This document shows, one piece after another, positions 6,440 through 11,773 of a stretch of 11,773 nucleotides of DNA. Both the position numbers and the translations under genes were made by a program. Origin of the DNA: an uncultured Chloroflexota bacterium (lineage in GTDB: Bacteria > Chloroflexota > Anaerolineae > Caldilineales > Caldilineaceae); NCBI GenBank assembly GCA_903879975.1, contig CAIRNL010000521.1, positions 1-11,773 on the forward strand, given 5' to 3'. Within the stretch, counting starts at the first letter, position 1. Each line of letters opens with the position of its first letter. The notes under the pieces are model-generated. The model saw only the letters and a list, made by a program, of their open reading frames with translations. It was not told where the DNA came from and ran no database searches.

Positions 6440-7111
6440 TCAGGAAGATCTGACGCCGCCCAGTGCAGCTTCGTAGCCATCCAGTACAGCATAGAGCACT
6501 TCATCCAGGAAGAGATCGATCAGGCGCTTGATCCGGAGATCATCGGCGTCGATGCGCTCAGCTTCACTGTTGCGCACCGTGTCGACAAGCTGGCTGCGAA
6601 AAAACTGCACAGCTCGTCCGGTCTCAGCCAGCATGACACCGCTGTGCGCGGCTTCGTGGCCATATTCCCATCCCAACTGGCGCCCGCTCTCCAACAGTTG
6701 GCTGCGCTGCTGGGGCTTCATGACAAAGGAGATCGCCAACGCAAAGAGGGTACGGCCGCGCTCGCGACGCGCCTGGTCGGTTGCAGGATCAAGCGGATAT
6801 TGCCAGCGCTGCGGTACGGGCTGCACGCGGCGCAGCTCGACTCGCACACGCTCGACAGCTGTCTTTACCAGCGCATTGGGATCAGAAGATGGATAAGAGC
6901 CGGCGCGCTCCGCCAGAAATCTGCGGAGATCGTCGATACTGAAACGTCGATGGCCACCCGGAGTGCGGAAAACCGGAATATCCCCTCGATCAGCCCAACT
7001 GCGCAACGTCGTGAAATGCACGCCAAGGAAGGCACTTGCCTCTTTCAATGCCAACCACTTTTCTTTGTCGGCAGCCGAATTGGCAATCCTCGGTATCTCA
7101 TCGTTCTTCAC
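6440..7111 (-). CDS. MerR/excisionase-type HTH regulator with RsbRD-like C-terminal domain
   Basis: A 223-residue putative transcription regulator. Residues 19-68 form a winged-helix DNA-binding domain of the MerR/excisionase (HTH_17) type: WLALKEASAFLGVHFTTLRSW, then RGDIPVFRTPGGHRRF and DDLRRFLAE. From about 75 onward the protein is helical and charged. It resembles the N-terminal domain of RsbR-like stressosome proteins (GWEYGHEAA, LAETGRAVQFFRSQLVD, a long terminal helix), so it may sense a signal or dimerise; this is from memory of the fold. Its target is unknown. The start is uncertain: ATG codons at 7129 and 7123 are open, but a consensus promoter puts transcription start near 7125, and GGAGG lies five bases before the GTG at 7111. 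I therefore chose GTG. Confidence 0.85.
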   Translation of the reverse strand: MKNDEIPRIANSAADKEKWLALKEASAFLGVHFTTLRSWADRGDIPVFRTPGGHRRFSIDDLRRFLAERAGSYPSSDPNALVKTAVERVRVELRRVQPVPQRWQYPLDPATDQARRERGRTLFALAISFVMKPQQRSQLLESGRQLGWEYGHEAAHSGVMLAETGRAVQFFRSQLVDTVRNSEAERIDADDLRIKRLIDLFLDEVLYAVLDGYEAALGGVRSS

Positions 7112-7131
7112 AATGTCCTCCATCGCCATCG

Positions 7132-7160
7132 ATTGTAGGGGGACGGGACGCCTCTGTCAA
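7132..7160 (-). promoter_or_regulatory. Near-consensus promoter of the HTH regulator gene
   Basis: TTGACA (7155-7160) and TACAAT (7132-7137) with exactly 17 bases between make one of the strongest promoter matches in the window. Transcription should start around 7124-7126, inside the first possible codons of the gene. The 5' leader to the GTG would then be only about 14 bases, just enough to contain GGAGG. Confidence 0.75.
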
Positions 7161-7241
7161 ACGAGTCGGCATAGGACAGTATTTGCCAGGGAGGCAGCAT
7201 GAAAATCATGCAGGTCATCAGGGACATAGCACACAAAGGGC

Positions 7242-9794
7242 TTACAACAGCGATGCTGGATCCACATCCACACGCCAACCAAAGGGAATGTCCAGTCCAC
7301 GCAAAAGCGTAGCTGGCTCCGGTGCACGCACGAGAATTTGCCAGCGATAGTAGCCACGATAGCGCTCAAAAAAGGCCGGGGCCGGCCCAAGCAGCAGGAT
7401 GCCTTCCCCTTTCAGCCCCATCTGTGCAATGCGGTGGCGAAGTTTGGCGGCCATACGCTCCGCTTCGCGGCGCGCAACATCAAGGCGTTTGTCCCAAAAA
7501 ATCAGACGGGCCAGACGGCGCACAGGCGGATAGCTATGCTCACGGCGAAACTGCATCTCGCGCGCGTAAAAATCGGCATAATTGTGCTGTGCCGCTGCCT
7601 GTACGACATAATGTTCCGGGCGATAGGTCTGGATGACGACGCGCCCACCGCGTTCGCTGCGCCCCGCACGGCCAGCCACCTGCGTGAGCAACTGAAAGGT
7701 GCGCTCGCCGCTGCGGAAATCGGGCAAAAAGAGACCCACATCTGCCGCAACGACGCCAACCAGAGTCACCAGAGGCAGATCAAGCCCCTTGGCAATCATC
7801 TGTGTGCCGACCAGGATATCTGCCTCGTGCGCTGCGAACGCAGCCAGAATGGCTTCGTGGCTCCCCTTGTGCCCTGTCGTGTCAGCATCCCACCGCAGCA
7901 CGCGCGCTTGAGGCAGAATCTCCTTGACTGCCTCTTCGATCCGTTCGGTGCCGGCACCAAAAAAGCGAATCCGTTTGCTGCCACATTCGGGACACTCCTG
8001 CGGCACAGGATATGGACGGTTACAATGATGGCAGATCAGGCGGGACATCGTTTCGTGATAGGTAAGTGGCACTTCGCAACGCGTGCACTCCGCCACATAG
8101 CCACAGTCGCGACACATCACAAACGTATTCGTCCCGCGCCGATTCAGAAACAGGATCGCCTGCTCCTGCGCCTCCATGGTCAACATCAGCTGGGAAGAAA
8201 GGCTGCGGCTGAACATACTGCGATTGCCAGCACGCAGTTCCTGGCGCATGTCAACGATCTCTACAGGCGGCAATTCGGCGTACTCGATCTCTTCGCCCGC
8301 CGGGGTCATGCGGTGTCCCATCACCCGCCTCGGCATCTCCAGCAACATCAACTCGCCCAGATCGGCGGCCAGATACGTTTCTAGACTCGGCGTCGCCGAG
8401 CCGAAGATGAGCACGCTGTGGGTGAGCGCAGCGAGCCTGCGTGCCACTGCGCGGGCATCATAGAAAACTGTGTAGCTACCCCATTCTTCGGCCGACTGTT
8501 TGTAGGTAGATTCGTGCTCCTCGTCGACGACGATCAGTCCAAGGCGCGACAAAGGTGCAAAGAGCGCGCTGCGTGGGCCGATGACGACATCGAAACGCCC
8601 GGCGCGGATTGCGCGCCAGACGTCATACCGCTCGCCTTTGTTCAGTTCTGAATGGATCACCGTGACGCGATCCGGGAAACGCCCGGCAAAGCGAGCAACG
8701 GTCTGGGGCGTCAATGCAATTTCCGGCACCAGTACAACTGCCTGGCGTCCGTGCGCCAGTGTCTCAGCGATGGCACGCAAATAGATCTCAGTCTTGCCGC
8801 TGCCGGTGACGCCGTGCAGCAGAAATCCCTGTCCCGTTTCCTGAACGAATCCGGCACGGTAGACATGCTCCCAGACTGCTGCCTGCTCAGACGTGAACAG
8901 CGGTGGCTGGGTGACGAGATAGGTGCGCCCCGACAACGGATTCCGTTCAAAAATTTCTTCGCGCAATTCGAGCAGGCCTGCCACCTCTAGTTCGCGCAGA
9001 ATCGAGGCGTTGACAGTCGGGGTTGCAGCGTAGAGCTCATGCCTCCAGAGTGCACACCCTGCTGCGGCCAGCACATCGATTACCGGCACATATTTGTCCG
9101 CACCGCGCAGGAGCAGCAGAGTATTGCGAGCGGCGACTTCGTCGAGGAGCAGGCGCACCTGGCGATCCTCGATCGCCACGACGGAGCGTCTGGCCAGCGC
9201 CTTGACTGCGTCCGGTGAGCGAAGGTCACAGGCAGCCATTACTGCGCTCAGAGAAACAGGCTCGCTACCCCAGGCCATCAGCCATGCCAATACACGCGCC
9301 TGGGCCGTGTTGCGGCCAAGCCCCACCAGGCGTGCCTGCGCAGATTGTGGTGACACCAGCAGAGCAATGCGCAACTCCCGCCGGACGGCCACACCCGGTT
9401 TCTCAGCCTGCTTCGTCAAGAGGCCTGGCGGCAGAAAAAGACGGATCGCCTCGGAGAAAGGTGCAATGTAGGTCTCAGCGATCCAAGCGGCCAGTTCGAG
9501 TTGATAGGGTGCCAGCACGGGTTCCGGCCGGGACAGCCGCAGGATCGCTCTGGTGGCAACCGGCGCATGATCAGTCCGACGTAAAACGACAGCCTGGATT
9601 TCCTGCGCGCCAAAGGGTACCCAGATCAGGTGGCCAGGCACCACAGTCGGCTCGAGTTCTGGCGGCAGATGATAGTGAAAAGTCTGTAGTGCGGCGCTGT
9701 CGCCGTCATCAGATTCGTCAGGCGACAGGACTGGCTGCCGGCGAAAGGAGCGGCGGATCGGTACGTTGACGATCGCCTCTATGTAGATCGTCAT
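7242..9794 (-). CDS. priA: Primosomal protein N' (replication restart helicase PriA)
   Basis: PriA recognises stalled or collapsed replication forks, unwinds the lagging arm 3' to 5' and begins reloading the replicative helicase. The 850-residue protein is longer than E. coli PriA (732). An N-terminal 3'-DNA-binding domain (FHYHLPPEL, PGHLIWVPFG) is followed by a winged-helix-like region and the helicase core: Walker A GVTGSGKT (328-335), DEEH (424-427), GSATPS (465-470) and GTQMIAKGLDLP. Eight zinc-binding cysteines lie at about 561, 564, 570, 573, 588, 591, 601 and 604, inside the core as in other PriA. QVAGRAGR is the last helicase motif. The extra length comes mainly from an acidic insert near 21-35 and a larger middle region. 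The ATG at 9794 lies 12 bases after the upstream stop and has only a weak ribosome site, so translational coupling is possible. Confidence 0.97.
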   Translation of the reverse strand: MTIYIEAIVNVPIRRSFRRQPVLSPDESDDGDSAALQTFHYHLPPELEPTVVPGHLIWVPFGAQEIQAVVLRRTDHAPVATRAILRLSRPEPVLAPYQLELAAWIAETYIAPFSEAIRLFLPPGLLTKQAEKPGVAVRRELRIALLVSPQSAQARLVGLGRNTAQARVLAWLMAWGSEPVSLSAVMAACDLRSPDAVKALARRSVVAIEDRQVRLLLDEVAARNTLLLLRGADKYVPVIDVLAAAGCALWRHELYAATPTVNASILRELEVAGLLELREEIFERNPLSGRTYLVTQPPLFTSEQAAVWEHVYRAGFVQETGQGFLLHGVTGSGKTEIYLRAIAETLAHGRQAVVLVPEIALTPQTVARFAGRFPDRVTVIHSELNKGERYDVWRAIRAGRFDVVIGPRSALFAPLSRLGLIVVDEEHESTYKQSAEEWGSYTVFYDARAVARRLAALTHSVLIFGSATPSLETYLAADLGELMLLEMPRRVMGHRMTPAGEEIEYAELPPVEIVDMRQELRAGNRSMFSRSLSSQLMLTMEAQEQAILFLNRRGTNTFVMCRDCGYVAECTRCEVPLTYHETMSRLICHHCNRPYPVPQECPECGSKRIRFFGAGTERIEEAVKEILPQARVLRWDADTTGHKGSHEAILAAFAAHEADILVGTQMIAKGLDLPLVTLVGVVAADVGLFLPDFRSGERTFQLLTQVAGRAGRSERGGRVVIQTYRPEHYVVQAAAQHNYADFYAREMQFRREHSYPPVRRLARLIFWDKRLDVARREAERMAAKLRHRIAQMGLKGEGILLLGPAPAFFERYRGYYRWQILVRAPEPATLLRGLDIPFGWRVDVDPASLL

Positions 9795-9806
9795 CGATCG
9801 ACTCGG

Positions 9807-11084
9807 TCAGCGCGCCCCGTAGAGCCATTCCTGGCCAAAGCCGAGCAGGAATGCCGCAGTTGCTGGTATCGATGCAATCCATAGGTTGGCGCCGTCCAGC
9901 CCGACAACGTAGCTGATTGCGCCCCACAGCAAAGCGAGGGTAAGGCCAAAACTGGCGCCGAGCCAGGGCAGCAGCAGGCCGCGCAGCCCATATTTTCGAT
10001 CGAAATAGCCGTATTCCTGCGCGGCATGGCGCTGCATGTTGAGCAACACACTCATGGCCGAACCGAAACTACCGGCAGCAATTGCGCCGATTGTCATAGG
10101 GGCGAACTGAACCCAGACCGAATCAGCGGAAGTCCAGAAAAAGTCCTCCAGGAATGCCAGCAACTCGGCCTGCAACACATACCTGCCGACCAAGACGACA
10201 ACCGACAGTGCCATCCAGGCCATCAGATAGATCGTCAAGCGTCGCCGGTAGAGCGCCGACCACATCTGGGTCTGCCGCGTGCGCAGGACGATACGACGCA
10301 CTTGGTGCAGGTAATAATCGACCTCGGCAGTGCGCGTTGGATCACTTTGCAGGATGTTTCTCGCCTTGTTGAGCAGGTGACGACTACGCTCTGCAGCCTC
10401 GTGTCCGGCAGGCAGGGCAGCGCTGATTTCGCCCATCAAGGAGTGGATCTCCTGCTCGGCAGTGCTGGTATCGGTCTCGGCACTGCGCGGGAGCAACGCC
10501 GAACGCAAGCTGGATCGCGGCGCAACCGTCATCGTGCTGGCATAAGACGAACTTTGGCGGCGCACGGCTGCCTGCGCACTGTTGGCATACTCATCACGTC
10601 CATCGCCCTGGGACACCGATCGCGGATAACGATCTTGCGCGGCGACCAGATATGGGCTGCCAGCCTCTTCATGAACTGGCGCGTGTTGGGAATTTGCCCT
10701 TGACTGTGTGTCGTCAATATCAGGCCATGATGGCGCTGCAAGCTGTACGGAATGGCCAGCCGGTCTAAAGGCCGGCTGGTGTGAGGGGGCGCTGTCGGCT
10801 ACCTTAGGGGGGTACGCCCTAGCGCCCTCATGTTCATAGGGCAAATGGATGTCTGCATCCGGCTCGTGGTAGCCATTGGCAAGAGACACGCCGCCGTTCG
10901 CTCCATGATAGGTATCCTCTCCGACAGCGCCGTCGACACCGCCCAACATCATTTCATCAAGCAGAGCATCAGCGCGACGGCGCAAAGTCGTCGCGTCGTC
11001 GTGAGAGCTGCGTAACGAACTAGGGCGTCGGGTGTCGTCAATTTCATGTCGAGAAGATGACGCCTCTGTGAAACTCGATGTCAT
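9807..11084 (-). CDS. Membrane protein with long disordered N-terminus, unknown function
   Basis: I do not recognise this 425-residue protein. Residues 1 to about 205 are rich in Ser, Arg, Ala, His and Asp and look disordered. A helical, charged segment follows at about 206-280 (EQEIHSLMGEISAALPAG, AERSRHLLNKARNIL, VDYYLHQVRRIVLRTRQTQ), perhaps a cytoplasmic coiled coil. The C-terminus has four likely membrane helices: 284-304, 326-348, 369-395 and 400-418. The ATG at 11084 has GGAGG just three bases in front, which is tight. An in-frame GTG at 11099 has none. The gene runs 12 bases into priA, so the two probably share a transcript. No link to replication restart can be deduced from sequence alone. 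Confidence 0.8.
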   Translation of the reverse strand: MTSSFTEASSSRHEIDDTRRPSSLRSSHDDATTLRRRADALLDEMMLGGVDGAVGEDTYHGANGGVSLANGYHEPDADIHLPYEHEGARAYPPKVADSAPSHQPAFRPAGHSVQLAAPSWPDIDDTQSRANSQHAPVHEEAGSPYLVAAQDRYPRSVSQGDGRDEYANSAQAAVRRQSSSYASTMTVAPRSSLRSALLPRSAETDTSTAEQEIHSLMGEISAALPAGHEAAERSRHLLNKARNILQSDPTRTAEVDYYLHQVRRIVLRTRQTQMWSALYRRRLTIYLMAWMALSVVVLVGRYVLQAELLAFLEDFFWTSADSVWVQFAPMTIGAIAAGSFGSAMSVLLNMQRHAAQEYGYFDRKYGLRGLLLPWLGASFGLTLALLWGAISYVVGLDGANLWIASIPATAAFLLGFGQEWLYGAR

Positions 11085-11122
11085 GTGCCTCCGCTGCACC
11101 TAACAATGGCGCGATAACTCAG

Positions 11123-11152
11123 ATAGTATCATGTATTGTAGTGCCTTGCCAA
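11123..11152 (-). promoter_or_regulatory. Candidate promoter of the membrane-protein/priA transcript
   Basis: TTGGCA (11147-11152) and TACTAT (11123-11128) are 18 bases apart on the minus strand. The predicted start is near 11116, about 30 bases before the ATG. The match is fair, with five and four of six positions. Confidence 0.45.
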
Positions 11153-11274
11153 TCTCTGTAGATTTTCAGACATGACAAGAGTGCGACCCGAACACGCTAC
11201 CAGAGCCACCATTACCAGCCGCTCACCACCCCAACACCCTCCGACAATTCAAACTCGGCGATTCGCCTGCTGAT

Positions 11275-11304
11275 TTGACAGGCTGGAAAACTTGCACATA
11301 TAAT
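11275..11304 (+). promoter_or_regulatory. Consensus sigma-70 promoter of rpmH
   Basis: Both hexamers are perfect: TTGACA (11275-11280) and TATAAT (11299-11304), with an 18-base spacer. The predicted start is near 11311. A 6-base inverted repeat, AATGCC (11302-11307) with GGCATT (11330-11335), overlaps the -10 and start region and could be an operator or an RNA stem. A second TTGACA at 11311-11316 has no matching -10. Confidence 0.8.
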
Positions 11305-11339
11305 GCCATTTTGACACTTAAGCCTATTGGGCATTGTCG

Positions 11340-11425
11340 TTCCGATCGCTCAGTTCGTCGTACTGACGCTGGATATGTCCGCCATCTGCTCTGTGGTAGA
11401 TTTGTGGAGAATGGTGCGATCGGAA
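11340..11425 (+). promoter_or_regulatory. Structured leader element of rpmH, possible three-way junction
   Basis: Perfect 10-base arms TTCCGATCGC (11340-11349) and GCGATCGGAA (11416-11425) are 66 bases apart. Directly inside is a 5-bp hairpin (TCAGT/ACTGA, 11350-11366), and further in a 4-bp ATCT/AGAT hairpin near 11384-11401. Together they can form a closed multi-branch element within the predicted rpmH leader, about 100 bases before the start codon. No known RNA family is recognised. Confidence 0.4.
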
Positions 11426-11525
11426 AACGGTCAGAGTGAAAATCAGCCGGCAAATTCGCCAATGCAAGTAGGGGTGAGCCGACTGAGCGCTAGTTACAGA
11501 TTGTGAACCACGGGAGCGCAGTAAA

Positions 11526-11690
11526 ATGGCTACAAAACGAACCTGGCAGCCGAAAGTCCGCAAACGGCTGAAGACGCATGGTTTCCGCAAACGCATGGCA
11601 ACGACTTCTGGGCGCAACGTCCTCAAACGCCGACGGCTGAAGGGGCGTGCTCGCCTGGTCGTGCAGTTGACGACACGCAAGTCCGTCTAG
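11526..11690 (+). CDS. rpmH: 50S ribosomal protein L34
   Basis: L34 is a small, very basic protein of the large ribosomal subunit. The 54-residue product reads MATKRTWQPKVRKRLKTHG and continues FRKRMATTSGRNVLKRRRLKGRARL, the universal L34 pattern (KRTxQP, HGFRxRM, GRxVLxRRRxKGR). It is about eight to ten residues longer than the common 44-46, from two extra N-terminal residues and a VVQLTTRKSV tail. GGGAG lies about 9 bases before the ATG at 11526. It is driven by a near-perfect promoter at 11275-11304 through a long leader and is followed after 52 bases by rnpA, the usual gene order. Confidence 0.97.
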   Translation: MATKRTWQPKVRKRLKTHGFRKRMATTSGRNVLKRRRLKGRARLVVQLTTRKSV

Positions 11691-11691
11691 C

Positions 11692-11716
11692 CGGACAGCG
11701 TCCTTTTCGCTGTCCG
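11692..11716 (+). repeat. Perfect 9-bp hairpin between rpmH and rnpA
   Basis: CGGACAGCG (11692-11700) and CGCTGTCCG (11708-11716) enclose a seven-base loop. The stem begins one base after the rpmH stop codon and ends 26 bases before the rnpA start. No T run follows, so it may be an RNA processing or stabilising stem, or a partial transcription barrier that lowers RnpA relative to L34. Confidence 0.55.
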
Positions 11717-11742
11717 CCGCAGCCCGGCGAGAGCAACAAGTC

Positions 11743-11773
11743 GTGAAGCGGCGCTATCGAGTCCGCGCAGACA
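11743..11773 (+). CDS. rnpA: Ribonuclease P protein component, N-terminal fragment
   Basis: RnpA is the protein subunit of RNase P, which matures the 5' end of tRNAs. Only ten codons are in the window (GTG start, then KRRYRVRAD), cut off by the right edge. The KRRYRVR opening and the position directly behind rpmH match the family. GTG at 11743 is the only start codon found close to the family start. The same frame is open upstream through the spacer, so an N-terminal extension cannot be excluded. The ribosome binding site is weak (GAGAG about 10 bases before). Confidence 0.85.
   Translation, partial: MKRRYRVRAD

Larger units (their letters stand above)
11085..11525. other. Divergent intergenic region between membrane-protein gene and rpmH (441 bases)
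   Basis: No convincing gene is present. The left part holds the minus-strand promoter of the membrane-protein gene. From 11275 rightward it holds the rpmH promoter and a leader of about 215 bases. A 43-codon plus-strand frame (11375-11506) lacks a ribosome binding site and overlaps the structured leader, so I do not call it. Only one DnaA-box-like nonamer (TGTGGAGAA, one mismatch) is found at about 11404-11412, so there is no sign of an origin. Confidence 0.6.

Noticed and set aside
7197..7211. GCATGA/TCATGC hairpin after priA as a terminator
   Set aside because: Six-base, AT-balanced stem with no T run following on the minus strand.
7338..8384. Plus-strand open frame of 348 codons antisense to priA
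   Set aside because: The minus strand encodes the complete PriA helicase core and zinc cysteines here; the antisense product resembles nothing.
9807..11099. GTG start at 11099 for the membrane protein
   Set aside because: No ribosome binding site before it, whereas GGAGG precedes the ATG at 11084, although with tight spacing.
11404..11412. DnaA box / replication origin near rpmH
   Set aside because: Only one nonamer with one mismatch and no cluster, AT-rich unwinding region or dnaA gene in view.
11375..11506. 43-codon plus-strand ORF in the rpmH leader
   Set aside because: No Shine-Dalgarno sequence, overlaps the structured leader and has no recognisable protein features; most likely chance.

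Overview
The window is chromosomal housekeeping DNA from a bacterium. It starts inside the 5' part of tuf and ends 31 bases into rnpA. The gene content and protein style suggest a member of the Chloroflexota, perhaps close to Caldilineae. The clues are S12 with an insert near residues 25-42, a long PriA, an L34 with extended ends, and MerR/Xis-type regulators with a C-terminal sensor-like domain. This placement is inferred from remembered sequence style and was not tested by a search. I see no mobile element, CRISPR array, tRNA or rRNA.

Layout: everything from 1 to about 11150 is transcribed on the minus strand, so in transcription order (right to left) it reads as follows. First comes an unrecognised membrane protein with a long disordered N-terminus (9807-11084), then priA (7242-9794) only 12 bases behind it. 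Next are a small HTH regulator with an RsbRD-like C-terminal half (6440-7111) and a small lipoprotein of unknown function (5506-6045). A PLP- and metal-dependent D-amino-acid lyase of the D-serine dehydratase / D-threonine aldolase fold follows (4167-5318). The str cluster comes last: rpsL (3454-3873), rpsG (2908-3375), fusA (477-2570) and tuf (1-130, cut by the window edge). The plus strand carries rpmH (11526-11690) and the start of rnpA (11743 onward), divergent from the membrane-protein gene.

How the genes work together: rpsL, rpsG, fusA and tuf supply ribosomal proteins S12 and S7 and the two elongation GTPases EF-G and EF-Tu. Their spacers are unusually roomy (78, 337 and 346 bases) and hold internal promoters and hairpins, so they probably do not behave as one tight operon. 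rpmH-rnpA is the common pair of ribosomal protein L34 and the RNase P protein. priA is the replication-restart helicase.

The non-coding RNA is the most interesting part. The spacer in front of the D-amino-acid lyase gene contains a 19-codon leader ORF, a strong intrinsic terminator and further GC-rich segments. One of these can pair with the terminator's 3' arm and lies against the Shine-Dalgarno sequence, which is the layout of an attenuator. The rpsL leader holds a perfect 13-bp stem-loop and a hairpin beside the ribosome binding site of a TTG-started gene. The long rpmH leader can fold into a three-way-junction-like element behind a near-consensus promoter. All of these are sequence-level inferences.
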